Assembly (NCBI GenBank): GCA_947493995.1
Contig: CANLTJ010000008.1
Span: 62,001-126,000 of the forward strand
DNA length: 64,000 nt
Reading direction: 5' to 3'
Source: an uncultured Arachnia sp.
Lineage (GTDB): Bacteria; Actinomycetota; Actinomycetes; Propionibacteriales; Propionibacteriaceae
Shown here: one piece after another, positions 43,616 to 52,679 of the stretch
How positions within the stretch are numbered: position 1 is the first letter of the stretch
Layout of the letters: the number at the start of each line of letters is the position of its first letter
The notes under the pieces: generated by a model
Database searches by the model: none
Told to the model about the DNA's origin: nothing
Seen by the model: only the letters and a program-made list of their open reading frames with translations
Made by a program: the position numbers and the translations under genes

Positions 43616-44529
43616 ATGCCCAGCCTGACCATCGTCGCGTAGAACAACAGACGCCCGACGAACTCACCACCCAGCACCAGGACGAAGGCTGCGACGGTGG
43701 TCACCGACATCAGGCGCCCCAGAGCCCGATCCCCGGCCATCCGGAACAACAGGAACCCCAGAGCGATGACGCCAGCAAAAATGAGAATGTTCTCCGCAGC
43801 GGACAGCAGCGAGTACTGACCACCCAGCAACTCCAACGTTGCCAGAGCCTGCGGTGACCCCTCGGTGCCGAGGTACGCGAGGTATGCCGGCTCACCGATG
43901 AACTTCAGTCCGAGCGCCAGAATGGCACCGAAAGCGATGCCCTGCACCGTGTGCCTGATCAGGGCGCGAGCAGCCGGGTCCGGTTCGCCGCCGCGCCGCC
44001 GTCGAATGTAGGACGCCACCACAAGTGCAGCGGCCACAGCCACGCCGCCCAGCAGGAAGGTGGTGATGTAGAAGCGGACGGGAGTTGCCCAAGTGGCCCA
44101 CGCCGGAACGGTGCGCAGCGAATACACCTGCGAAATCGCATACACCAGAGCGAGACCCAGAACCGCCGTGACAACGGCAAGCGCCTGACGCAGCCGGTGG
44201 CTACCGAATCTGAACCACTGCAGAACGGCGAAGAGCGCGCCAGCCCCGGCGAAGAGCATGCCCAGCAGAATCTCTCGCGACAGCCAGGACGTCTGCAGGT
44301 GGAGCAACGCATTGGCCGCCTTCAGCGGGCTGCCCAGGTGCAGCGTGGACGCAGCCAGGCCAAACACCAACAGCGGACCGATGGCATACAGCGCAGGCAT
44401 CGTCACCTTCTCCAGCGTGCGCTGGGGCTTGTTCCAGTTCACGACGTTGATGACGCCCAGCACGACGAAAGAGCCCACCGACATCTGGGCGGCAATGGTG
44501 AAGATCACCAGCGGTAGTTCTTCCCACAT
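43612..44529 (-). CDS. dmsC: DMSO reductase-type membrane anchor subunit
   Basis: 305 aa with about eight hydrophobic helices (LPLVIFTIAAQMSVGSFVVLGVI, LFAGAGALFAVLQWF and others). LGSPLKAANALLHLQTSWLSREILL is the DmsC family signature. It oxidises menaquinol and passes electrons to the Fe-S subunit. It follows dmsB after one base. Confidence 0.85.
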   Translation of the reverse strand: MWEELPLVIFTIAAQMSVGSFVVLGVINVVNWNKPQRTLEKVTMPALYAIGPLLVFGLAASTLHLGSPLKAANALLHLQTSWLSREILLGMLFAGAGALFAVLQWFRFGSHRLRQALAVVTAVLGLALVYAISQVYSLRTVPAWATWATPVRFYITTFLLGGVAVAAALVVASYIRRRRGGEPDPAARALIRHTVQGIAFGAILALGLKFIGEPAYLAYLGTEGSPQALATLELLGGQYSLLSAAENILIFAGVIALGFLLFRMAGDRALGRLMSVTTVAAFVLVLGGEFVGRLLFYATMVRLGI

Positions 44530-44530
44530 C

Positions 44531-45157
44531 TCAGATGTCCTCCAGGTTCGCTATGCGGCCCGCGTTCGAGCCACTGGGCTCTGCCATCTCGTGGGGCTCT
44601 ACCACCAGGTTCGGTTGCGTGACGGACGCATGTGGCAGCGGCGCGATGGAGGCTTGGTCTCCGTACTTCTCCCGTAGATCGACGATCTCGCCGAAGTCCA
44701 GCGCCCTGCTGGGGCAGGAGGCGACGCAGGCTGGGGTGCCGCCCACCTCGATCCGGTCGGCACAGAAATCGCACTTGGTCATGACCCCCTTCTCGGGGTT
44801 GAACTGGGGTGCGCTGTAGGGGCAGGCCATCTCGCAGTAGCGGCAGCCGATGCACAGCTCCGGATCCACCGAGACGATGCCGTTGGCGCCCTTGTGCATC
44901 GCCTGGGTGGGGCAGACCGTCGCGCAGATGGGATCGTCGCAGTGATTGCAGGAGATGGAGGAGTAGTAGGTGAACACCGTGTTGCTGGCGGTGTTCGTGG
45001 CCTCGTCCTCCACCCAGGCCCCACCGGAGTATTCGGCGACGCGGCGCCAGTTCACACCGACGGGCAGGTCGTGTTTGTCCTTGCAGGCAATCTGGCACGC
45101 CTTGCACCCGGTGCACAGGCTCTGATCGAAGTAGAAACCCAGCTGGTTGTATTCCAT
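44531..45157 (-). CDS. dmsB: DMSO reductase-type 4Fe-4S electron-transfer subunit
   Basis: 208 aa from ATG 45157. Four cysteine clusters are present: CTGCKACQIACKD, CNHCDDPICATVCPTQAM, CIGCRYCEMACPYSAP and CDFCADRIEVGGTPACVASCP. This is the DmsB/PsrB fold transferring electrons from the anchor to the Mo subunit. It starts five bases after dmsA. Confidence 0.9.
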   Translation of the reverse strand: MEYNQLGFYFDQSLCTGCKACQIACKDKHDLPVGVNWRRVAEYSGGAWVEDEATNTASNTVFTYYSSISCNHCDDPICATVCPTQAMHKGANGIVSVDPELCIGCRYCEMACPYSAPQFNPEKGVMTKCDFCADRIEVGGTPACVASCPSRALDFGEIVDLREKYGDQASIAPLPHASVTQPNLVVEPHEMAEPSGSNAGRIANLEDI

Positions 45158-45162
45158 TGCTC

Positions 45163-47625
45163 TCACACCTTCTCGATCTGGGCCAGCGTCGAATGCTGCC
45201 CGTTGCCCTTGGCATAGGCGGTGGTCTGGTGGCTCGTCAGCGTGTTCACGGAGCCGCCGACATCGACGCCACCGGGCTTCTCCGCCTTGTACCACGCCCC
45301 CTGGGGGACGGATGAGACGCCCGGAAGGATCCGGTTCGTCACGTAGGCGGGCAGCCGGATCTCGCCGTAGTCATTGAACACACGGCAGAGGTCGCCCTCC
45401 TGGATGTCGCGACGTTTGGCGTCGAGACTGTTGACCCAGACCCGCTGCGGGTGCGCCTCCTTCAACCAGGGGCTGTTGCCGTAGGAGCTGTGGGTGCGCT
45501 GCTTGTAGTGGTGACCGATCACCTGGATGGGGTACTGGGTCTGCAATGGATCGCCGGGCAGTTCCCGGGTACGACGGTAGATGGGCAGCGGATCGATCCA
45601 CTGGTCGTCGTCGTAGTTCCAGTCCTGGCTCATCTCGTGCAGGTTGGAACTCCAAATCTCGATCTTGCCCGACGGGGTTCCCAACGCGTTGGCGACAGGG
45701 TCGTCCCTGAAGTCCTTGAGCGCGATGACCGGCTCAAGCTGCTTGCGGAAGACACCCATCTCCTTCAGTTCGTCATAGCTGGGGAGCTCGGGGATGTTCG
45801 CGCGGCTCTCGTCGAGGATCCAGCGCACCCACTCCTCCTGGGTACGTCCTTCGGTGAACTCGTCCTTGACGCCCAGCTTCTCGGCGATGCCGCTGAGCTG
45901 TTCGTAGACGGGCATCGAGTCGTACAACGGTTCGATGGCCTTGTCCGTGAAGATGGTGTAGCCCATGTTGCCGGCGCTGCCCTGGCTGGCCAGGTCCACC
46001 TGCTCCGCCGTGGAGGCATCCGGCAGGACGATGTCGGCATAGCGCGCGGAGACCGACATCTGGTTGTCGATGACCACGATCATCTCCACGAGGCTGTCGT
46101 CGGAGAGCAGCTCGACGGTCTTATTGATGTCGCCGTGCTGATTGACCAGCGAGTTGGACCCGTAGTTCCAGATGAACTTGATGTTGGAGTTCAGGGTGAC
46201 ATCGTTGGTCACGTTGGCATTCGAGTTCAGGTCCGCCAGGTCCCGGACACCGTCCTTGTAGGTCCAGCCCTTGCCGTGGGTGATGGCCTCGGGCCACTGG
46301 TAGTAGGAGATGACGGGACGGACGGGGTTCTCGAGGACTGGGAAGCCGGCCATCGGGAGCCGCGCGGATCCCTCTCGCGCGCCCGTGCCGCCACCGGGTA
46401 TGCCCACCTGCCCGATCATGTTGGACAGCAGCATGGGAGCACGCGCCTGGCTCTCCCCATTGGAATGCCGCTGAATCCCCCACCCGGCGTTGATGGCACA
46501 CGGCTTGGTGGTGGCGATCTCCCGGGCCAGGGAGCGAATCCGATCAGCCGGGAGCCCCGTGATGGCCGCTGCCCACTCGGGAGTCTTCTCCTCACCGTCC
46601 TCACCGAGGCCCATGATGTAGCTCTTGTACGAGGCATTCGCCGGGGCACCCTCGGGCATGTGCTCCTCGTCGAATCCGCTGCAATAGGTGTCCAGAAACT
46701 CCTGATCCTGCAGCCCTTCGGTGATCATGACGTGCGCCATGCCTGCCACCAACGCAAGGTCCGTGCCTGGGCGGATCGGGACCCATTCGTCGGCGAGGTT
46801 CATGACGGTGTCGCTCTGTCGCGGGTCGATGACGATGACCTTGTGACCGGACTCCCGCTTGGCCTGCTGGGTGACGAACACCTCGCCGCCGCCGCTCATG
46901 CGCGTCTCGTGCGGGTTGTTGCCGAACATCACCACCAGCTTGGAGTTGCGGGTGTCGTCGTTGCTGTTGGAACTGACGTAGCTGCCGTAATGGAAATCGA
47001 CGGCCGCCTCGATGTTGCCAGCGCTGTAGTCGTTGTAGTGGTCGAGATAGCCGCCGATGCAGTTCATGAGGCGGGAGACGGCGGTGGCTCGCGGCGGCCA
47101 GCTCTTGGCGACGACGGCACCCAGCACACCCGTTCCGTAGTTCAGGTAGATCGATTCATTGCCGTACTCGGCGATGAGCTCCTGCAGCTTGTCGGCGATG
47201 AGGGTGAAGGCCTCGTCCCACGAGATCTCGGCCCATTTCTCCTCGCCCCGGGCGCCCACGCGCTTCAGCGGCTTCTTCAGGCGTTCCGGGGAGTAGATGC
47301 GCTGCCGGATGGAGCGCCCCCGAACGCAGGCACGGATCTGCTGGTCACCGATGTCGTTGCTGCCGCGGTCATCAGGATCCACCCTGACCACTTGACCGTC
47401 AGCGACCACGAGTTGCAGCGGGCAGCGGGAGCCGCAGTTGACGTTGCACGAACTCCAGACGCTCCTGCCCGTCGCCTCCGGCGTGATGTTGTCCTTCGGC
47501 TGCAGGCCGCAGGAACCGAGCCCCATCACGCCGACGGAGCCGCCCGCCACAGCGCTCCACTGCATGAATCGTCTCCGCGAAACCGGCGCCTCAACCACTT
47601 CATCGACAATGCTGGACTCAACCAT
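45163..47625 (-). CDS. dmsA: DMSO reductase-type molybdopterin catalytic subunit
   Basis: 820 aa. A Tat signal (SRRRFMQWSAVAGG) is followed by a [4Fe-4S] site (CNVNCGSRCPL), then the MGD-binding blocks (LNYGTGVLGAVV, VVMFGNNPHETR, AINAGWGIQRHSNGE) and the C-terminal molydopterin-dinucleotide domain (YPIQVIGHHYKQRTHSSYGN, VNSLDAKRRDI). It is a membrane-associated reductase of the DmsA group (S-oxide, N-oxide or selenate); the substrate cannot be read. Confidence 0.9.
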   Translation of the reverse strand: MVESSIVDEVVEAPVSRRRFMQWSAVAGGSVGVMGLGSCGLQPKDNITPEATGRSVWSSCNVNCGSRCPLQLVVADGQVVRVDPDDRGSNDIGDQQIRACVRGRSIRQRIYSPERLKKPLKRVGARGEEKWAEISWDEAFTLIADKLQELIAEYGNESIYLNYGTGVLGAVVAKSWPPRATAVSRLMNCIGGYLDHYNDYSAGNIEAAVDFHYGSYVSSNSNDDTRNSKLVVMFGNNPHETRMSGGGEVFVTQQAKRESGHKVIVIDPRQSDTVMNLADEWVPIRPGTDLALVAGMAHVMITEGLQDQEFLDTYCSGFDEEHMPEGAPANASYKSYIMGLGEDGEEKTPEWAAAITGLPADRIRSLAREIATTKPCAINAGWGIQRHSNGESQARAPMLLSNMIGQVGIPGGGTGAREGSARLPMAGFPVLENPVRPVISYYQWPEAITHGKGWTYKDGVRDLADLNSNANVTNDVTLNSNIKFIWNYGSNSLVNQHGDINKTVELLSDDSLVEMIVVIDNQMSVSARYADIVLPDASTAEQVDLASQGSAGNMGYTIFTDKAIEPLYDSMPVYEQLSGIAEKLGVKDEFTEGRTQEEWVRWILDESRANIPELPSYDELKEMGVFRKQLEPVIALKDFRDDPVANALGTPSGKIEIWSSNLHEMSQDWNYDDDQWIDPLPIYRRTRELPGDPLQTQYPIQVIGHHYKQRTHSSYGNSPWLKEAHPQRVWVNSLDAKRRDIQEGDLCRVFNDYGEIRLPAYVTNRILPGVSSVPQGAWYKAEKPGGVDVGGSVNTLTSHQTTAYAKGNGQHSTLAQIEKV

Positions 47626-47701
47626 GAGCTGTCCTCTCCGGGGGCGCTGACAAGCAACGCCTCCATTCTACGACGACGGGTAGGAGAGAGAATGTCCGGG
47701 T

Positions 47702-47711
47702 CGGTATACCG
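47702..47711. promoter_or_regulatory. 10-bp palindrome CGGTATACCG in the divergent dms promoter region
   Basis: A perfect palindrome lies midway between the start of dmsA (minus) and the Fe-S gene (plus). It is the only symmetrical site in this 170-base interval, so it may be an operator. No FNR consensus is visible. Confidence 0.3.
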
Positions 47712-47797
47712 CTCATCGGAGTGGAGGCGTACATTGTCGAGCACAGCGGCCACCCCGCCGTCCCGCTACAGATCCTCCAGCGTCAGGAGCGTGACAC

Positions 47798-48718
47798 ATG
47801 GCTGACTCCCCCGTCCCGGCGACGCAGCGGGAGGACCACTTCTTCCTCGCCATGCAGCGCTGGCTGTCCCGCAACGAGGTGACGGCAGTCACGCTTGCCT
47901 GCCACGCTGCAACGTCGCTCCCCCTGGGGGTGAAGCGACGTCCCGCCGTCGAAACACCCGGATGCCTGCAGGAGTTGCCGCTGTACCGACTCGTGGACCT
48001 CTACCTCGCGGGCGTGCGGGATGTTGCCGTCCATCTGGGTGACTGCTGTCGGGACAGCGTTGCCGACGTGGAGGTGCTTTCGTCGTGGCAGTCGCGATTG
48101 GGCGACCTCCTGCAATACAGCGCCATAGACGCGAAGCCAGCCCGCACCTGGACCTGGTCCCTCTCCCCCACGCGGATACCCGTGGATCGCAGGGGGCTTC
48201 TCGGCCTGGGCCGCTCCGAGCCCCCGTGGCCCGACCACAACGCCGGCTCGGACGAAGAGTCGCGACTGATCGCGAGTCTTCGCGCCGCTGGCATCACCAC
48301 CATCGAGGAACCTCCGCCTGGCCTCTCGTTGCTGGCGTCGGGCTGCACCGCCTGTGGCGTGTGTGTGGCGGCGTGCCCGCACGACGCCCTGGCGTTGTTC
48401 GTCGACGGCTCGCAGACTTCGCTGGAGCATCGTCCGGATCTCTGTCGTGGTGAACAACAGTGCGTCGCCTTGTGTCCCGTCGACGCACTCAGCACCGAGG
48501 GGCCGTCAACATGGCAGAGCGTCCTTGAGGGTTCACCGCAGGCCCTCGCCACACTCGAGACGTCGGACTGCGAACGTTGCCAGACCCGGTTCCCGGCCGC
48601 CTCAGGTCAGCGGTGGTGCGAGCCCTGCCGCATCCGCCGCAGCGACCCCTTCGGTTCCCATCTCCCCGCCGCCGCTGTCGCGCTGATGCGCTCCCGCGGT
48701 CACGAACGGTCACAGTGA
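47798..48718 (+). CDS. 4Fe-4S ferredoxin-type protein linked to dms/Moco genes
   Basis: 306 aa. Two clusters CTACGVCVAACPHDAL and CRGEQQCVALCPVDAL form a 2x[4Fe-4S] domain in the second half. A C-terminal CERCQ...WCEPC zinc-like pair follows. The N-terminal half (VTLACHAATSLPLGV, CLQELPLYRLVDLYLAGVRDVAVHLGDCC) is of unknown fold. It probably carries electrons to or matures a Mo-enzyme. It is divergent from dmsA and leads into mogA-moaE-moaA. Confidence 0.75.
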   Translation: MADSPVPATQREDHFFLAMQRWLSRNEVTAVTLACHAATSLPLGVKRRPAVETPGCLQELPLYRLVDLYLAGVRDVAVHLGDCCRDSVADVEVLSSWQSRLGDLLQYSAIDAKPARTWTWSLSPTRIPVDRRGLLGLGRSEPPWPDHNAGSDEESRLIASLRAAGITTIEEPPPGLSLLASGCTACGVCVAACPHDALALFVDGSQTSLEHRPDLCRGEQQCVALCPVDALSTEGPSTWQSVLEGSPQALATLETSDCERCQTRFPAASGQRWCEPCRIRRSDPFGSHLPAAAVALMRSRGHERSQ

Positions 48719-48768
48719 CCGCAGAGGAACAGAATTTCGTACAGGACACTGATGGGTACTGTGGAGTC

Positions 48769-49248
48769 ATGTCCAGTCCCCGCGCCGCCCACGTCATCAC
48801 GGTCTCTGACCGCGTGGCAGCCGGTGACCGCACGGACGCCTCCGGACCGCTGGCCGTCTCCATGTTGGAGGCCGCTGGCTACACCACGGCCAGCTCCTGC
48901 GTGCCCGACGGCGTGGTCACCGTCGAAGGGGCACTGCGGGCCGCGCTGGACACGGACGCACGACTCATCATCACCACCGGCGGCACCGGGGTGTCACCCC
49001 GCGACCAGACACCCGAGGCCACCGCGGAGGTGGTGGACCGGCTGCTGCCCGGCATTCCCGAGATGTTCCGCGCCGGGGGCCTGAAGAAGTCGCCGCATGC
49101 CGCCCTCACCCGAGGTTTGACTGGCGTGACCGGGCGCTCCCTCGTCGTGAACCTGCCAGGGAGCCCCAAGGCCGTGACCGAATCCCTTGAAGTGCTGCTG
49201 CCCCTGGTGCCCCACATCCTTGACCAACTCGACGGAGGCGACCACTGA
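48769..49248 (+). CDS. mog: molybdopterin adenylyltransferase (MogA/MoaB family)
   Basis: 159 aa from ATG 48769, preceded by GGAG. Motifs are ITVSDRVAAGDRTDASGP, IITTGGTGVSPRDQTPEAT and LVVNLPGSPKAVTESLEVLLPLVPH, diagnostic of MogA/MoaB. It adenylates molybdopterin before molybdate insertion. The next gene starts on the last base of its stop. Confidence 0.9.
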   Translation: MSSPRAAHVITVSDRVAAGDRTDASGPLAVSMLEAAGYTTASSCVPDGVVTVEGALRAALDTDARLIITTGGTGVSPRDQTPEATAEVVDRLLPGIPEMFRAGGLKKSPHAALTRGLTGVTGRSLVVNLPGSPKAVTESLEVLLPLVPHILDQLDGGDH

Positions 49249-49691
49249 TGCCCGTGATGCGAGCCGGTGTCACCACCGATGCCCTGGACGTCGACGAACT
49301 CCGCCGGGCGGTGGAAACCCCCACGGCCGGAGCGGTGACGTGTTTCGTCGGACAGATCCGGGACCACGACCCTGAGGCCGACGGCGCCGTCACCGGCATC
49401 GACTACACGCACCATCCCGACGCCGACAAGCTCATCGGCGCCATCATCGCCCGCGTCCTGGATCGGCTGGATCCCGATCAGAGGGCGAGCGTGTCCGCCA
49501 TGCACCGCGTCGGGCACCTCGACGTGGGTGACCTGGCGTTGGTGGTCTGCGTGGCCACCGCCCACCGCCGCGCATCCTTCGACATCTGCGAGGCCGTCGT
49601 CGAAGCCATCAAGGCAGAACTGCCCATCTGGAAACAGCAGTTCGAAGCGACCGGCCGCCAGGTGTGGTCCAACCTGGGAGTGAACTCGTGA
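49248..49691 (+). CDS. moaE: molybdopterin synthase catalytic subunit
   Basis: 147 aa. The MoaE pattern AGAVTCFVGQIRDHD, IDYTHHPDADKLI, SAMHRVGHLDVGDLALVVCVATAHRRASFDICEAVVEAIKAELPIWKQ is complete, with the catalytic Lys in EAIKAELPIWKQ. It adds sulphur to cyclic pyranopterin. It overlaps moaA by four bases. Confidence 0.95.
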   Translation: MPVMRAGVTTDALDVDELRRAVETPTAGAVTCFVGQIRDHDPEADGAVTGIDYTHHPDADKLIGAIIARVLDRLDPDQRASVSAMHRVGHLDVGDLALVVCVATAHRRASFDICEAVVEAIKAELPIWKQQFEATGRQVWSNLGVNS

Positions 49692-50674
49692 GTGGCCTCG
49701 TCGACGGCTTCGGCCGGGTGCACCGCGATCTGCGCATCTCCCTGACCGATCACTGCAATCTGCGCTGCACCTACTGCATGCCCGCCGAGGGGGTGCCCTG
49801 GCTGCCCCGCAACACCCTGCTCTCCGCCACGGAACTGATGCGCATCGTCGAGATCGCCGTCGCGGAGGGCGTCACTGAGGTTCGCCTCACCGGTGGCGAG
49901 CCCTTGCTGCGGCCGGACGTGGTGGACATCATCGCTGCGATCCACAGCATCGAGAACCCGCCGGAAATCTCGATCACCACCAACGGCATCATGCTCCCGC
50001 GACTCGCCGACCGGCTCGCGGAGGCCGGGTTGGCGAGGGTCAACATCTCTCTGGACACGCTCGACCGGGCCCGCTTCAAGGAACTCACCCGTCGCGACCG
50101 CTTGGGCGATGTGCTGGACGGCATCGACGCCGCGAAGGCCGCCGGGATGACACCGGTGAAGATCAACAGCGTCCTGATGCGGGGCATCAACGACCACGAA
50201 GCGCCCGCACTGCTCCGTTGGGCCATGGAGAACGACCTGGAGTTGCGCTTCATCGAACAGATGCCACTGGACGCCGGACATACCTGGAGCCGCGAGGGCA
50301 TGGTCACGGCCGCAGAAATTCTCGAGACGCTACGGACCGAACACGAGCTGGAGCCCATCGCGGGCCGCGGCGCCGCCCCTGCGGAGCGCTTCCTCGTCGA
50401 CGGCGGCCCCCACACCGTCGGCATCATCGCCTCGGTCACCATGCCGTTCTGCGGCGCCTGCGACCGTCTGCGCCTCACCGCCGACGGCCAACTGCGCTCC
50501 TGCCTGTTCTCCTCCACCGAATCCGATCTGCGCGAACCGCTGCGCTCCGGGGCCAGCGACGAGGAAGTTGCCGCGATCCTGCACCGCTGCCTCGCAGGCA
50601 AACTCGCGGGCCACGGCATCAACGAGCCCGGCTTCCTACAGCCTCCGCGCCCCATGAGCGCCATCGGCGGCTGA
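49688..50674 (+). CDS. moaA: GTP 3',8-cyclase, radical SAM
   Basis: 328 aa from GTG 49688, overlapping the moaE stop. The radical-SAM cluster is CNLRCTYC, the SAM-binding GGE is VRLTGGEPLL, and the C-terminal second cluster includes CGACDRLRL...LRSCLF. The GG terminus is HGINEPGFLQPPRPMSAIGG. It starts molybdenum cofactor synthesis from GTP. Confidence 0.95.
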   Translation: MSGLVDGFGRVHRDLRISLTDHCNLRCTYCMPAEGVPWLPRNTLLSATELMRIVEIAVAEGVTEVRLTGGEPLLRPDVVDIIAAIHSIENPPEISITTNGIMLPRLADRLAEAGLARVNISLDTLDRARFKELTRRDRLGDVLDGIDAAKAAGMTPVKINSVLMRGINDHEAPALLRWAMENDLELRFIEQMPLDAGHTWSREGMVTAAEILETLRTEHELEPIAGRGAAPAERFLVDGGPHTVGIIASVTMPFCGACDRLRLTADGQLRSCLFSSTESDLREPLRSGASDEEVAAILHRCLAGKLAGHGINEPGFLQPPRPMSAIGG

Positions 50675-50689
50675 ACCACGAAGGGGACG

Positions 50690-50727
50690 TGGCCGTTCGT
50701 GGTTGGTAGTCCAACCACAAACGGCCA
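50690..50727 (+). terminator. long hairpin after moaA
   Basis: TGGCCGTTCGTGGTTGG and CCAACCACAAACGGCCA form 17-base arms with one mismatch and a TAGT loop. No T-tract follows, so it is either a factor-independent terminator of an unusual kind or an mRNA 3' stabiliser separating the moa operon from the toxin-antitoxin genes. Confidence 0.55.
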
Positions 50728-50737
50728 CAACCCCAAC

Positions 50738-50770
50738 TTGCCTCCAGCAGGGAGATGCATGCATAATGCA
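50738..50770 (+). promoter_or_regulatory. promoter and palindromic operator of the FitAB-type pair
   Basis: TTGCCT (50738) and CATAAT (50762) are spaced 18 bases, and the antitoxin ATG is only six bases after the -10, so the mRNA is probably leaderless. TGCAT-A-ATGCA (50760-50770) is a perfect palindrome over the -10, a natural site for self-repression by the antitoxin. Confidence 0.5.
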
Positions 50771-50773
50771 AGC

Positions 50774-51004
50774 ATGCCCAACGTTTTGGTTCGCGGTTTG
50801 CCCGATGACGTTCACGCTGCCCTGCAGCACAAGGCCGAGCAACGCCACCAATCGCTCCAGCAGTACTTGACCACTGAACTCCGCCGGTTGGCTGAACGGC
50901 GACAGATCAGCGACGTACTGGACGAGGTCGAACAACGCCGCGGTGGGCGCGTCGGATTCGAGCAGGCAAGCCGAGACCTCGACGAGGAGCGGACCCGCGG
51001 GTGA
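50774..51004 (+). CDS. FitA-type ribbon-helix-helix antitoxin
   Basis: 76 aa. MPNVLVRGLPDDVHAALQHKAEQRHQSLQQYLTTELRRLA is the FitA/RHH N-terminal domain; the C-terminus (DVLDEVEQRRGG) wraps the toxin. It should neutralise the downstream PIN toxin and bind its own promoter. It overlaps the toxin start. Confidence 0.85.
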   Translation: MPNVLVRGLPDDVHAALQHKAEQRHQSLQQYLTTELRRLAERRQISDVLDEVEQRRGGRVGFEQASRDLDEERTRG

Positions 51005-51396
51005 TCGTCGTGGATGCGTCCGTGCTGGCGAATGCACTCGGCGACGACGGCGAAGACGGACTCACCGCCCGTCAGGCGCTCCGCACCGCGGACGGCATCA
51101 CCGCGCCGGATCTTGTTGACGTCGAGACAGTGGCTGTTCTGCGCAAGCGCTGGTTGCGGGGCACACTGTCCACGCAGCGTTTCGAGGCTGCCGTCGAAGA
51201 CCTGGAGCAACTCGACTTCGAGCGGGTTCCGACACTTCGGCTACTGCGTCGCGCCTTCGAGCTTCGGTCCAACGTCACGGCCTACGACGCAACCTACGTC
51301 GCCCTTGCCGAGGCTCTGAGATGTGAGCTACTGACCGGGGACGGACGCCTCGCTGTCGCGACCGGGCCTCAATGCGTCATCCGTGTTCTCCCCTGA
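51001..51396 (+). CDS. vapC: PIN-domain toxin ribonuclease (VapC/FitB type)
   Basis: 131 aa from GTG 51001. PIN acidic residues: MIVVDASVLANAL, APDLVDVETVAVL, TAYDATYVALAEAL and LTGDGRLA. It is a Mg-dependent RNase acting on RNA in the cytoplasm; the target is unknown. It is the partner of the FitA-type antitoxin. Confidence 0.9.
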   Translation: MIVVDASVLANALGDDGEDGLTARQALRTADGITAPDLVDVETVAVLRKRWLRGTLSTQRFEAAVEDLEQLDFERVPTLRLLRRAFELRSNVTAYDATYVALAEALRCELLTGDGRLAVATGPQCVIRVLP

Positions 51397-51405
51397 TAGC
51401 CGGGC

Positions 51406-52548
51406 TCAGCTGAGGACGATGGGCAACTGTTGATAGCCGCCGATCGGTGACACCGCACGCTCCGGCTTCTCCTCGGGATGCAGTTCGATGGCGTTGACCG
51501 AGCCGACGAGTGCCCGGAGCGCGATGCGGAGTTCGATCGTCGCCAGCAGCCGGCCCGGGCACACATGTCTGCCGATGCCGTACACGAGATTCTTCTCGGC
51601 ATGCGCCTCTGGCTTGAAGGCATCCCGATCAAAGACCTCTTCATCACGGTTGGCAGAGGTCCAGTGGAGTTTGACCCGAGCTCCGACGGGGATCTCCTGG
51701 CCCGCCACCGTCACGGGGCAGGTGGTGATGCGGCGGTTGGACAGGAACGGATCGTCGATGCGCAGGATCTCGTCGATGATGGCATCCACCTCCGCATCGG
51801 AGCCGACGCGCACCCGCTCAACGAGGCCAGGATTCCGAGCCAGATACTCCAGGAGCACACCAACGCAGAGAGCAATCGAGCCAAGGTCCCCGCCGGTCCA
51901 GTTCCGAAGAAGGGAGACGAGCTCCTCCTCGGTCAGCGGCCGTCCATCCACTTCGTCCCGACAGAGGCGGGTGGTGACATCATCCGGCGCGTCGGCGCCA
52001 GCGGCACGCCGAGGAGCGACCATGGACACAACAATCGCGTCGAACTTCTCCGCCACGTCCGCCATTCGCTCGTGATCCCCGGAACGGGTGGCCGCTTGAT
52101 TCTCCGCCATCCACTGCAGCAACTGCGGCTCCAGCTCAGACGGCCAGCCCAGCCATGCGCACTGGGCGCGCACCGCGAACACGGCGCCGACGTCGTGGAC
52201 GGCGTCGAGAACCTCCCCGCGCGGAAGCTCTGCCACCAAACGGGAGGCGACATCTTCGAAGGCGGGAATGAAGGGGGTCAGCTCGTCTTCGGTGAGATAG
52301 CGATCGATGACCTGCCGGAACCGGGTGTGCTCCTCGCCGTCCAGACCGTTGGGAACCTGCAGGTATCTCGACACCGCACTGGAGAACGTCTCGTCGTCGA
52401 GGGCGGCAGCCACCACATCCGCGTGTCGCAGCAACACCCACTCCCCTGCCACGTTGCGGACGATGTCATGCTTGGCGCGCAGCTCGTCGGTGTATTCGCG
52501 TAGGTCTCGTCCGGCGGGGGAAACGTCGTCGGGCATGTGATCTGTCAC
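51406..52548 (-). CDS. cytochrome P450
   Basis: 380 aa from GTG 52548, with AGGAGT upstream. The heme loop is YGIGRHVCPGRLLA (Cys ligand), the ExxR motif is DEILRID, preceded by GGDLGSIALCVGVLLEYL (I helix). The I helix has GGDLG where A/G-G-x-D/E-T is usual, so the Thr is missing. The substrate is unknown. It is divergent from narG. Confidence 0.85.
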   Translation of the reverse strand: MTDHMPDDVSPAGRDLREYTDELRAKHDIVRNVAGEWVLLRHADVVAAALDDETFSSAVSRYLQVPNGLDGEEHTRFRQVIDRYLTEDELTPFIPAFEDVASRLVAELPRGEVLDAVHDVGAVFAVRAQCAWLGWPSELEPQLLQWMAENQAATRSGDHERMADVAEKFDAIVVSMVAPRRAAGADAPDDVTTRLCRDEVDGRPLTEEELVSLLRNWTGGDLGSIALCVGVLLEYLARNPGLVERVRVGSDAEVDAIIDEILRIDDPFLSNRRITTCPVTVAGQEIPVGARVKLHWTSANRDEEVFDRDAFKPEAHAEKNLVYGIGRHVCPGRLLATIELRIALRALVGSVNAIELHPEEKPERAVSPIGGYQQLPIVLS

Positions 52549-52679
52549 GCTGACTCCTGTCCATTTCTTCTTGCGACGCCGGGGTCGCACGAGGTCCGTT
52601 CTGACGAGGCTAACGGCCCGCCGGAGCCAATTCCTGGCCTCGCGAATATCTACAGGCTCAGTGTGGTTCAGTTTCTCCC

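Noticed and set aside
45451-47805. 784-codon plus-strand ORF
   Set aside because: Antisense shadow of dmsA; the translation lacks any motif while the minus strand encodes all Mo-enzyme signatures.
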